DNA of 13,456 bases from XYA12-FULL-58-9 sp001798605 (lineage in GTDB: Bacteria > Myxococcota > XYA12-FULL-58-9): positions 1 through 13,456 of the forward strand of contig DAINMX010000185.1 in assembly GCA_036736205.1 (NCBI GenBank), in the 5' to 3' direction. The translations under genes and the position numbers were made by a program. Of the stretch, positions 1 to 6,294 are shown piece by piece (the first letter of the stretch is position 1; each line of letters starts with the position of its first letter). The notes under the pieces are model-generated. The model was not told the origin of the DNA, made no database searches, and worked only from the letters and a program-made list of their open reading frames with translations.

Positions 1-241
1 GCGGGAGATCTTGGCCAACCTCGAGGCCGGCAAGCTTGACGAGAAGGGCATGCCGGCCATTGGTTGGTCGCAGACTCGAGGCGAGCAGGGAACACAATTG
101 AGCCTGTTTGTGCGATCGCGAAACGAGCCCTCCGAGGTCGAGGAAGCGGTCGCCGCCCTCGATCCAATGAACATGACGCCCATGGAGGCCCTCGCCGAGA
201 TCGACCGCCTCAAAAAGCTTCTAGACAAGGGAAGGGGCTAG
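1..241 (+). CDS. mutS: DNA mismatch repair protein MutS, C-terminal fragment
   Basis: Last 79 codons of MutS, the mismatch-recognition ATPase that scans DNA as a dimer and recruits MutL. The reading frame is open from base 2 and the start lies outside the window. Only the segment after the ATPase domain is visible. It has the family's closing layout: an A-x-x-L-L-like helix (REILANLEAGKL), a linker, the pentapeptide QLSLF (bases 95-109), and a final helical stretch (ALDPMNMTPMEALAEIDRLKKLL). QLSLF matches the known beta sliding-clamp binding consensus QL(S/D)LF, and the LDP..(L/M)TP.EAL..(L/I).(R/E)LK pattern is typical of the MutS C-terminal helix-loop-helix. The ATPase and mismatch-binding motifs cannot be checked here. 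The next gene starts 16 bp after the stop codon, so the two are probably co-transcribed. Identification is by recalled family pattern. Confidence 0.88.
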   Translation, partial: REILANLEAGKLDEKGMPAIGWSQTRGEQGTQLSLFVRSRNEPSEVEEAVAALDPMNMTPMEALAEIDRLKKLLDKGRG

Positions 242-257
242 CTGCATAACGACTCCC

Positions 258-746
258 ATGTATTGCCCAGTATGCCGTTCCGAGTTTCTTGAAGGCGTGA
301 TCCATTGTGCCAACTGCGAGGTTGATCTCGTCGGCTCCATTCCCGACGAGGATATCCTCGCCTCACCCGAGGCGATGGCGCGCGCGCTCAAAGGCAAAGA
401 GCTGCACGCCGTGATGGTGGGCAACCACGTGGCTCTGCGGGAAGCGCAGCGGGTTCTTTCCAACGACGGTATTCCATCGGTCATCTCGGGTGAGGCGGAG
501 AACACCGAGGTCGATCCCGGCATGCACGCGCGGTTCTTCTTGATGGTGGAAGCGCAACGCCTCGGCGACACCGCGCGGAGCTTTCACCATCGGGCGCAGC
601 AGGGATTGGAGCTCGAAGGCCTCATGGTAGGGGAGGGCGCAGAACCCCAGCTCCTCGCCGATGACAGGTGTCCTGCTTGCGGCACCCCCATGGCTGACAA
701 CGCCAATGAGTGCCCCGAGTGCGGGCTGTTCTTGGGTGCGAGCTAG
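258..746 (+). CDS. small protein with two zinc ribbons flanking a DUF2007-like middle
   Basis: A 162-residue cytoplasmic protein of unknown function. The N-terminus opens with a four-cysteine zinc ribbon (C3-x2-C6 and C17-x2-C20). The C-terminus carries a second one (C138-x2-C141 and C152-x2-C155, CPAC...CPEC). The middle, about residues 45-100, reads KELHAVMVGN..LREAQRVLSNDGIPSVISG and then FFLMVEAQ. This resembles the DUF2007 'putative signal transducing protein' fold, whose members often carry a zinc ribbon; the match is from memory and tentative. No signal peptide or membrane segment is visible. It starts 16 bp after mutS with no good Shine-Dalgarno of its own, so translation may be coupled to mutS. 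It ends 32 bp before the convergent phospholipase D-like gene, with no convincing terminator between them. A role in mismatch repair is not implied by the sequence itself. Confidence 0.82.
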   Translation: MYCPVCRSEFLEGVIHCANCEVDLVGSIPDEDILASPEAMARALKGKELHAVMVGNHVALREAQRVLSNDGIPSVISGEAENTEVDPGMHARFFLMVEAQRLGDTARSFHHRAQQGLELEGLMVGEGAEPQLLADDRCPACGTPMADNANECPECGLFLGAS

Positions 747-778
747 GGCAGGTCGCAGTGATGGCGGCGCAGCCGGAG

Positions 779-2890
779 CTACAGGTTGTTCCAGAGGAGT
801 TTGAGCAGGCGGGATTCCAATTGTCGCATCTCGGGTGAGTACATCTCCAGCATGTCATTGCCGCTCACGCGTTGGGCCTGGCTGTAGTCGCGCTCCAATG
901 AGGCGGTCATGGTCCGGGCTGTGTTTTGCTCTTGGTCCGCTTTGGCCATGTCGCTTTCGACCATGGCGATGGCTTCGCACTCCAACGAGTTGGAACGCGG
1001 ATGGAGGTTCCAGCTACCAACCAGTGTCCGAGCCGCACCGGAATCCTTGTGACCGCCAAACACCCAGATCTTCTTGTGGGCGGTGTCGGCCAGAGCACCA
1101 GCTCCGTGCACGGGTTTACCATCGGGCCCGAGAGCCCGAACGTCGCCCTGCTTGAGGTAGATCTCCACTGGATTCGCGATGCCCTCATGTTCTCGAGCGT
1201 ATGCTGCTCCCTCTTTTTCGAGATCATGCATGGCTTGAAGCATGAGACCGGCCAGCTGCGGATCGTCCATGCTCTGATAACCGTTGCCGAGGATGCGAAT
1301 CTTCACACCGCGGTTGATGGCTCGCTTGAGCGCGTCTTGGATGGGCGGCATGTCGAAGAAATAGGCCTGGGAGATGTCGATAGAAGTCGTCTCGTGCTCG
1401 ATATTGAGCAGGATCGAATTCATGATGTTGGCATCATCTTCACCGGGAATGTGATCGATGATCCAGGTCTTCTCGGTGGAAGTTGGCTGGGTGCCGTTCC
1501 AATCAAAGGGGGTGATAGACCCGATGCGCTGTGGTTTCGCACCAAGCTCGAACGCGAACTCATCGCTGCGCCCTTTGCGCAGACCGATCTGGGTATTCCA
1601 GGCGTGTTTAAATAGCTCGGCGATCTTGTCGACGCCGCCGCCTTTGATCTCGATATTGGTGTCCTGGAACTTCGGTGTGTGGGGGTCGAGGCTGAGACGG
1701 CTGTACATGTCGCCCGTGTTCATGCCGCCAATCTGGGCCACCTTATTGTCGACGATGAAGATCTTGCGATGGTTGCCATCGAAGGGCCGATCGGGATTGC
1801 GGTAGCCGATGATTTGCACGCCAGCTTTCTGCATCCGGTCGAACATCTCATGATGGCCCTCTTGTTTGGCGACCTGACCATCAACCATGACTTGCACCGT
1901 CTTGCCTTCCCGGGCTTTTTCGCACAGCAAGTTGGCCATCCTGTTGCCTGTGTAATCGTTATAAAAGGCCCAGCTCATGATCCGAATGCTGTGCTCTGCA
2001 TTCTTCACGTGTTCGAATTGGTTTTTGAAAGCCTCGGCACCATCGTCGAGCACCTGGATCGCGTTGTCGTTTGTTGAGGATAGGGGAATACCGCCTTTGG
2101 CTTCGGTGAGCGCCTCAATCTGTGCGTCGAAATCTGGATACTTCGCGCGCAACTGTTGCACGTTGTTGTACAAGGACGTCGCGCGCTCTTCCCAATGGGT
2201 GAACTTGCGCTTGTCATCCTGAACCCGCTTGATCCAGTGCTCGGCGCGGCCCAGTGAGGCGAGCTTTCCTAGCTTGCCGTCGACGGGAAGCTTTTTGCCA
2301 TATTTGCCGAACACCAGTGTGCCGCCGTACTCGGGATCGTTGACCTTCTCCTCGTAGATCTCGAGGAGTTTCTTCATGGCGAATTTCATTGCGGCCTTCT
2401 TGAGGAAAAGGTCGCCGAAGCGGTACCCCCGTACGTCCACCATCGTGCCGTCGCGTAGGCCATCGAGATTGTTGGTACCAGCGTAGTTGGCGCGGCCGTC
2501 GTAGAGCTTGAGGTTCTTCGCCAGGTCTTGATTCTCACGCAGGTCGATGGTGTTGTCATCGGGCGCGACGTGGGAATTCTCTTTGACAATGTCGTCGATC
2601 ACTTCAACGAGATCCGCAAGGGTCATCGTTGTCTTAGAGGTGCTATCACCCGCAAGGGTCTTCGCTGTCCTGGAGATGCCCTCGATTTCTTTGGCGTAGG
2701 CGAGGAGGTCTTTGGCGTTCTTGACCACCCGTGTCTTGGTGCCCGTCAGTTTCACCGCAATGCCGCGGGACTCGAGCTCACCGCCTGCAGCTTCGAGCCA
2801 GCGAAAGACATCTTCGTTGTGAAGATCGCGCTCGAATTCGACTCCACGTCGGATGATGATTTTCCCAACTTCGCCTGGCCCTGATGACAT
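779..2890 (-). CDS. phospholipase D-like (HKD) family protein, degenerate second motif
   Basis: A 703-residue protein whose C-terminal two-thirds is a two-lobed PLD-like catalytic region of the cardiolipin synthase/phosphatidyltransferase type. The family forms a phosphohistidine intermediate on phosphodiester substrates. Lobe 1 (about residues 278-435) has a complete motif H374-x-K376-x4-D381 followed by IGGMN. Lobe 2 (about 475-650) has H605-x-K607, but the aspartate position is G612; GSWNLHPRSNSLECE follows as expected. Residues 1-275 are charged and helical, contain no domain I recognise, and have no signal peptide or membrane segment, so the protein is probably cytoplasmic or peripheral. 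The start is well fixed: ATG at 2890 is preceded by GGGAGG (2896-2901) at 5-nt spacing. The gene stands alone, convergent with the zinc-ribbon gene and divergent from serA. The substrate (phospholipid, nucleic acid or other) cannot be told from sequence. Confidence 0.85.
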   Translation of the reverse strand: MSSGPGEVGKIIIRRGVEFERDLHNEDVFRWLEAAGGELESRGIAVKLTGTKTRVVKNAKDLLAYAKEIEGISRTAKTLAGDSTSKTTMTLADLVEVIDDIVKENSHVAPDDNTIDLRENQDLAKNLKLYDGRANYAGTNNLDGLRDGTMVDVRGYRFGDLFLKKAAMKFAMKKLLEIYEEKVNDPEYGGTLVFGKYGKKLPVDGKLGKLASLGRAEHWIKRVQDDKRKFTHWEERATSLYNNVQQLRAKYPDFDAQIEALTEAKGGIPLSSTNDNAIQVLDDGAEAFKNQFEHVKNAEHSIRIMSWAFYNDYTGNRMANLLCEKAREGKTVQVMVDGQVAKQEGHHEMFDRMQKAGVQIIGYRNPDRPFDGNHRKIFIVDNKVAQIGGMNTGDMYSRLSLDPHTPKFQDTNIEIKGGGVDKIAELFKHAWNTQIGLRKGRSDEFAFELGAKPQRIGSITPFDWNGTQPTSTEKTWIIDHIPGEDDANIMNSILLNIEHETTSIDISQAYFFDMPPIQDALKRAINRGVKIRILGNGYQSMDDPQLAGLMLQAMHDLEKEGAAYAREHEGIANPVEIYLKQGDVRALGPDGKPVHGAGALADTAHKKIWVFGGHKDSGAARTLVGSWNLHPRSNSLECEAIAMVESDMAKADQEQNTARTMTASLERDYSQAQRVSGNDMLEMYSPEMRQLESRLLKLLWNNL

Positions 2891-2902
2891 CGCAGCCTCC
2901 CT

Positions 2903-2920
2903 GCAATTCTATAGAATTGC
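2903..2920. promoter_or_regulatory. 18-bp perfect palindrome, probable operator of the PLD-like gene
   Basis: GCAATTCTATAGAATTGC reads identically on both strands. It lies in the 5' leader of the PLD-like gene, ending 2 bp before its Shine-Dalgarno and beginning 5 bp after a consensus -10 box, so it should cover about +1 to +18. That is a classic repressor position. The palindrome has no loop, which fits a dimeric DNA-binding protein better than an RNA hairpin. No regulator gene is adjacent, so the binding protein is unknown. Confidence 0.5.
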
Positions 2921-2925
2921 GCCGG

Positions 2926-2931
2926 ATTATA
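2926..2931 (-). promoter_or_regulatory. -10 box for the PLD-like gene
   Basis: On the minus strand this is TATAAT, a perfect sigma-70-type -10 hexamer, 35 bp upstream of the ATG. No good -35 hexamer is present at 16-18 bp (the candidates read AGCCTG or GCCTGA), so the promoter may be weak or activator-dependent. The predicted start falls at the edge of the palindrome at 2903-2920. Confidence 0.45.
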
Positions 2932-3034
2932 TACTCTTTCGGCCAGGTCAGGCTACTGTTGGCAAGCATCTTATTGAGCAAACGTTTCGGGGAATGACAA
3001 ATGTCACAAGTGCGGTCCCCGAAGTCGATGGGGG

Positions 3035-3062
3035 TTGAGTTTTGCTCGCAATTTCATATGTT
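3035..3062 (+). promoter_or_regulatory. possible serA promoter
   Basis: TTGAGT (3035-3040), a 16-bp spacer and TATGTT (3057-3062) give four of six matches in each hexamer, with a predicted start about 50 bp before the serA ATG. About 29 bp upstream lies a short inverted repeat, TGACA-AA-TGTCA (2995-3006), a possible regulator site. The match is moderate and could be chance. Confidence 0.3.
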
Positions 3063-3108
3063 CCGCCTGTGGATTTCTCAAGATTTCGTAGGTGGTAGAG
3101 AACCCAAC

Positions 3109-3112
3109 GGAG
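3109..3112 (+). promoter_or_regulatory. Shine-Dalgarno that fixes the serA start
   Basis: GGAG sits 6 nt before ATG 3119. The only other in-frame candidate is a GTG at 3092, immediately after an in-frame TAG (3089-3091), which would add nine residues (MVENPTETS) before the usual beta-strand start of the family. The ATG therefore fits both the ribosome site and the family N-terminus. Confidence 0.7.
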
Positions 3113-3118
3113 ACAAGC

Positions 3119-4000
3119 ATGCTGATCCTCATTTCCGATGCATTTGGCCCAGACCTTCCTTCCAAGCTCGCAAAGCATGGCGAAGTAACCGACAACTCGG
3201 GGCGCGTTGGCGAAGCGGAGGTGATCTTGATTCGCAGCAAGACCAAGGCGACCAAGGAGTACCTCGACGGTGCCAAGAGCTGCAAGCTGATCATCCGTGG
3301 GGGTGTTGGACTGGACAATGTCGATCAGCCCTACGCGGCACAGCGAGGTATCAAAGTTTTTAATACCGCCGACGCCTCGAGCAACGCCGTTGCCGAGCTC
3401 GCCTTTGCCATGATGATTGGCTTGCCGAATCACATCTGTCGCGCCGACCAATCGATGCGTGAGGGCAAATGGCTCAAGAAAGAGATCAAGCGCACGGAGC
3501 TCGGTGGCAAGACCCTCGGCATCCTTGGGCTCGGCCGCATTGGCCTCGCACTCGCCGTGCGTGCCAAGGCATTCAACATGCGCGTCCTCGGTTGGCACCC
3601 AGATGTGCCCTTCACCGACTTTGCAGAGATCGTCCCGACCATGGACGCGACCCTTGCCCAATCGGATTACATCTCGATGCACATGCCGCTGCTCGATGCG
3701 ACCAAGGGCATCATCAACAAGAACACCATCGCCAAGATGAAAGATGGTGCATTCCTCATCAACACTGCCCGCGGCAAGCTTATTGTTGAAGAGGATGTCG
3801 TGATGGCCCTCGAGAGTGGCAAGCTTGGCGGTTATGCCACCGACGTGTGGAACTCAGACCCACCGGGCGAGTCGCCACTCTTCAAGGCACCGAACACCCT
3901 GTTTCTGCCGCACATTGGCGCGTCGACCACGGAGAACATGGCTCGGATCGGCATCATGGTCGACAAGCTCATTGGTGAATTTGTTGCCAAGAACAAATGA
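3119..4000 (+). CDS. serA: short-form D-3-phosphoglycerate dehydrogenase
   Basis: A 293-residue D-isomer 2-hydroxyacid dehydrogenase, expected to oxidise 3-phosphoglycerate to 3-phosphohydroxypyruvate, the committed step of serine synthesis. The N-terminal substrate half contains IIRGGVGLDNVD (residues 58-69). The nucleotide fold follows, with G137-x-G139-x2-G142. Catalytic Arg is R218 (NTARGK) and catalytic His is H265 (LPHIGAST). Two positions deviate. The usual ribose-binding Asp 18 residues after the last glycine is H160 (GWHP instead of GYDP). The catalytic-pair Glu (DVF..EP) is D247 (DVWNSDPP). The protein lacks the C-terminal ACT or ASB regulatory domains of longer SerA proteins, so feedback inhibition by serine through an ACT domain is not expected. 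serC follows 116 bp downstream on the same strand and strongly supports the SerA role, although 2-hydroxyacid dehydrogenases can be hard to tell apart by sequence. Confidence 0.88.
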   Translation: MLILISDAFGPDLPSKLAKHGEVTDNSGRVGEAEVILIRSKTKATKEYLDGAKSCKLIIRGGVGLDNVDQPYAAQRGIKVFNTADASSNAVAELAFAMMIGLPNHICRADQSMREGKWLKKEIKRTELGGKTLGILGLGRIGLALAVRAKAFNMRVLGWHPDVPFTDFAEIVPTMDATLAQSDYISMHMPLLDATKGIINKNTIAKMKDGAFLINTARGKLIVEEDVVMALESGKLGGYATDVWNSDPPGESPLFKAPNTLFLPHIGASTTENMARIGIMVDKLIGEFVAKNK

Positions 4001-4015
4001 GTGCGATGGCGTGAC

Positions 4016-4045
4016 CACGTGACGTCACGTGACGTTACATGACGA
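4016..4045. repeat. 10-bp tandem repeat forming overlapping palindromes between serA and serC
   Basis: CACGTGACGT occurs twice head to tail (4016-4025 and 4026-4035), followed by a degenerate third copy TACATGACGA (7 of 10 matches). Because the unit is itself nearly symmetric, the array contains a 16-bp perfect palindrome (CACGTGACGTCACGTG, 4016-4031) and an overlapping 14-bp one (ACGTCACGTGACGT, 4022-4035). The 10-bp period would place successive sites on the same face of the helix. A further small inverted repeat, TTCAA-AA-TTGAA, lies at 4055-4066. The array starts 16 bp after the serA stop and 101 bp before serC. It may be a regulator site for serC, but no adjacent promoter is obvious. Confidence 0.55.
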
Positions 4046-4116
4046 AAGAACGAATTCAAAATTGAACCCAAACCTACGGTCGGCACGCAGGAGCGTAGAC
4101 GACCCTGGAGCTCGAC

Positions 4117-5199
4117 ATGGTAAAACGCGTTTTTAACTTTGGTCCCGGTCCTGCTGCACTTCCCCTAGAAGTACTCAAGGTTGCCCAAGAGGAGCTGCTC
4201 GACTATCGCGGCACGGGCATGAGCATCTTGGAGATCTCACATCGCTCCCCCGAGTACGAGGATATTAACAACCAGGCCATTAGCCTCATGCGTGAGCTCA
4301 TGGGTGTTGGCGAGAACTATCATGTTCTGTTTTTGGGCGGTGGCGCGTCGACTCAGTTCTCCATGATACCGATGAACTTTCTTCCCCAAGGCAAAGTTGG
4401 GGCTTATGTCGACACCGGCACTTGGTCGGCCAAGGCCATCAAGGAAGCGGAGAAGCTCGGCAAGGTGGAAGTGGTTGCCTCGAGCAAGGGTGACAAGTAC
4501 TCCTACATTCCCAAGGATATCAAAGCGCCCAACGGCGCGGCGTACCTGCACATTACCTCGAACAACACCATCGCAGGCACCCAATATCAGGACATGCCCG
4601 ACACCGACGTGCCGCTCATCTGTGATATGTCGAGCGACATCCTTTCGCGGCGGCGCGACTTCGGCAAGTTCAGCGTGATCTACGCTGGTGCCCAGAAGAA
4701 CATCGGCCCGGCCGGTTGCACCGCGGTGATCATTCGCGACGAGATGCTGGCGAAGTGTCCCGACAGTATTCCCACCATGCTCAACTACAAGACCCACGCC
4801 AAGGAAAAATCGCTATACAACACGCCGCCAGCTTTCGCCGTTTACATCGTCAAGCTGGTCCTTGAATGGGTGAAGAAGCAGGGGGGCGTGTCTGCGATTG
4901 AGAAGGTGAACGCCAAGAAGAAGGACGTTATCGGCGGCCTCATCGACCAACACGGCGACTACTTCAAGGGCACGGTGCAACAAGCGTCCCGCTCGTGGGC
5001 CAACATCACCATGCGCCTGCCCACGGAAGATCTCGAGAAGAAACTCATTGCTGACGCCAAGGCAGCCGGCTTCATCGGCCTCAAGGGCCACCGCAGCGTC
5101 GGTGGCATTCGCGTGTCACTGTACAACGCCATGACCCTCGAGGGTGCCGAGAAGCTTGCAGCATTTATGCTCGACTTCATGAAGAAGAACCCGAAGTAG
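4117..5199 (+). CDS. serC: phosphoserine aminotransferase
   Basis: A 360-residue class V PLP-dependent aminotransferase, converting 3-phosphohydroxypyruvate and glutamate to phosphoserine and 2-oxoglutarate; it can also serve in pyridoxal phosphate synthesis. Length is normal for SerC. Visible family features in order are FNFGPGPAALP at the N-terminus, the SHRS substrate-binding segment (41-44), the cofactor phosphate loop GGGASTQF (74-81), D170 in ICDMSSD (pairs with the PLP ring nitrogen), the Schiff-base lysine K194 in YAGAQKNIGPAG, the NTPP segment (235-238), and the C-terminal GHRSVGGIRVSLYNA. GGAG (4107-4110) lies 6 nt before the ATG. It follows serA on the same strand, and the two catalyse consecutive reactions. 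A serB phosphatase is not in this window. It ends 12 bp before the convergent PAP2 gene, with no clear terminator. Confidence 0.96.
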   Translation: MVKRVFNFGPGPAALPLEVLKVAQEELLDYRGTGMSILEISHRSPEYEDINNQAISLMRELMGVGENYHVLFLGGGASTQFSMIPMNFLPQGKVGAYVDTGTWSAKAIKEAEKLGKVEVVASSKGDKYSYIPKDIKAPNGAAYLHITSNNTIAGTQYQDMPDTDVPLICDMSSDILSRRRDFGKFSVIYAGAQKNIGPAGCTAVIIRDEMLAKCPDSIPTMLNYKTHAKEKSLYNTPPAFAVYIVKLVLEWVKKQGGVSAIEKVNAKKKDVIGGLIDQHGDYFKGTVQQASRSWANITMRLPTEDLEKKLIADAKAAGFIGLKGHRSVGGIRVSLYNAMTLEGAEKLAAFMLDFMKKNPK

Positions 5200-5211
5200 G
5201 GGGTGAGTCTT

Positions 5212-6072
5212 TTATAGTCGCCAGATGAGGCTCGCAGACGCCGAGTCGGAGGTGACCGCGGGCACCAAGGTCGCGCCACCGAGTTCTTCGCGGCGATGCA
5301 GCCACGGCACGAGGACGCCGCTCATGGCACCAAGGGCCAGGCCGGCGACAACGTCGGTTGGGAAGTGTTTGCCCGCTTCCACACGGGCCCAACCACCGGA
5401 AAGGGAGAGGGCACCGCAGGCGAGGGCGACCCAATAGCGTGAGGAGGAGCTCGGGTTGCGTAGCCAATAAGTGTAGGCGAATGCCGTGGCACCGGCGCTG
5501 ATGGCCACCGTGTGGCCGCTGGGGAAAGACAGTTCGCTCTCGGCGACGGCCTTGTAGGTGTTGGAACGATACTGGCGAGGACGCGGACGGCCGACCGAGA
5601 GCTTGAGCCCATAGTTGGCGATGCCCGCGGTCAACTGCGCCTGGGCCATGACCAGAACGTCGGTGCCCCAATCGGACCATGGGGCGGTGCTGTGAGAAAA
5701 GAGGACATCGAGGCCATCAAAGGCGAGTGGGCCGAGAATGGCGGTCAATTCGGCGATGTTTGAGTACTGGTCCCAGGCAGTCGAGCTCTTGCCTACCGCA
5801 TAGCGATCGATGCCAAAGAGGTCATCGGGGTCACAGCGACCCGAGCCGAGCCTGGCACAGTGTGCGGAAAACGGTTGCTCGCCCGAATAGGCAGCCATGG
5901 CGCCAAACAACAGTGCCGCGCCGACGCCATAGGTGGTGTCGACGACCGCATCGATGTCGTAGGGCGTGGTTCGCAGAATCCCGTCCGGGGCCGAGGGTTT
6001 GGCACTGTCGGCCCTTGTTGAAACGGGCGCAATGATTGACAGGGCGAGAACCCAAGAGGCGATGTGATTCAT
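5212..6072 (-). CDS. exported PAP2-superfamily membrane phosphatase
   Basis: A 286-residue type 2 phosphatidic acid phosphatase-like protein. All three family motifs are present: K157-x6-R164-P165 (KLSVGRPRP), P184-S185-G186-H187 (SFPSGHT), and R230-x5-H236-x3-D240 (ARVEAGKHFPTD), where the serine usually before the arginine is alanine. H187 and H236 are the expected catalytic pair. An N-terminal signal-like segment (MNHIASWVLALSIIAPVSTRADS) and several hydrophobic stretches (about 48-62, 136-153, 186-203, 213-226, 241-257) place it in the cell envelope with the active site outside. Two cysteines (C72, C80) in an acidic loop could form a disulfide. Likely substrates are lipid phosphates such as undecaprenyl diphosphate or phosphatidic or lipid A phosphates, which the sequence cannot distinguish. 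No clear Shine-Dalgarno precedes the ATG. Divergent from the amidase gene and convergent with serC. Confidence 0.9.
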   Translation of the reverse strand: MNHIASWVLALSIIAPVSTRADSAKPSAPDGILRTTPYDIDAVVDTTYGVGAALLFGAMAAYSGEQPFSAHCARLGSGRCDPDDLFGIDRYAVGKSSTAWDQYSNIAELTAILGPLAFDGLDVLFSHSTAPWSDWGTDVLVMAQAQLTAGIANYGLKLSVGRPRPRQYRSNTYKAVAESELSFPSGHTVAISAGATAFAYTYWLRNPSSSSRYWVALACGALSLSGGWARVEAGKHFPTDVVAGLALGAMSGVLVPWLHRREELGGATLVPAVTSDSASASLIWRL

Positions 6073-6132
6073 GGTGGATCAACCGCAATCGTAAGTGATG
6101 CTGCCAGATGCCTGGGGATCAGGTGTCAGGCG

Positions 6133-6161
6133 GATATAGCGACAGGACAGCCTCAAGACAA
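6133..6161 (-). promoter_or_regulatory. candidate promoter of the PAP2 gene
   Basis: On the minus strand TTGTCT (6156-6161), a 17-bp spacer and TATATC (6133-6138) give four of six matches in each hexamer at ideal spacing. The predicted start is about 55 bp upstream of the PAP2 ATG. It lies in the 222-bp divergent region shared with the amidase gene, where I found no comparably good plus-strand promoter. Confidence 0.4.
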
Positions 6162-6261
6162 TGGAGGTCGTCTGGAGCGTGCCTGATGAGGTTGGGCCGA
6201 TCGGACGAAATAGATGCCCGTTTCTGGGAGATAAGGGCAGGGTGGGGTAGACAAAAAGAGG

Positions 6262-6281
6262 TTGCCAATCCGCTTTGGCAA
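6262..6281. promoter_or_regulatory. inverted repeat immediately upstream of the amidase start
   Basis: TTGCCAA (6262-6268), a 6-bp spacer (TCCGCT) and TTGGCAA (6275-6281) form a perfect 7-bp inverted repeat ending 13 bp before the ATG. As DNA it could be an operator. As RNA it could form a hairpin at the ribosome-binding region. No T-tract follows, so it is not a terminator. Confidence 0.4.
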
Positions 6282-6294
6282 TTGAGTTGTGGTC

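Noticed and set aside
926..2077. Plus-strand ORFs of 229, 115 and 132 codons within the PLD-like gene
   Set aside because: Complement frames of a gene with clear HKD motifs; they overlap one another and lack ribosome sites.
2948..3682. 244-codon minus-strand ORF antisense to serA
   Set aside because: It is the complement of a well-supported gene, has no ribosome site, and its protein is unlike any known family; long antisense ORFs are normal in GC-rich DNA.
4016..4031. Eukaryotic-looking E-box/CRE motifs (CACGTG, TGACGTCA) in the serA-serC gap
   Set aside because: The surrounding genes are plainly bacterial, so the resemblance to eukaryotic factor sites is coincidental; the array is kept as a bacterial regulatory candidate.
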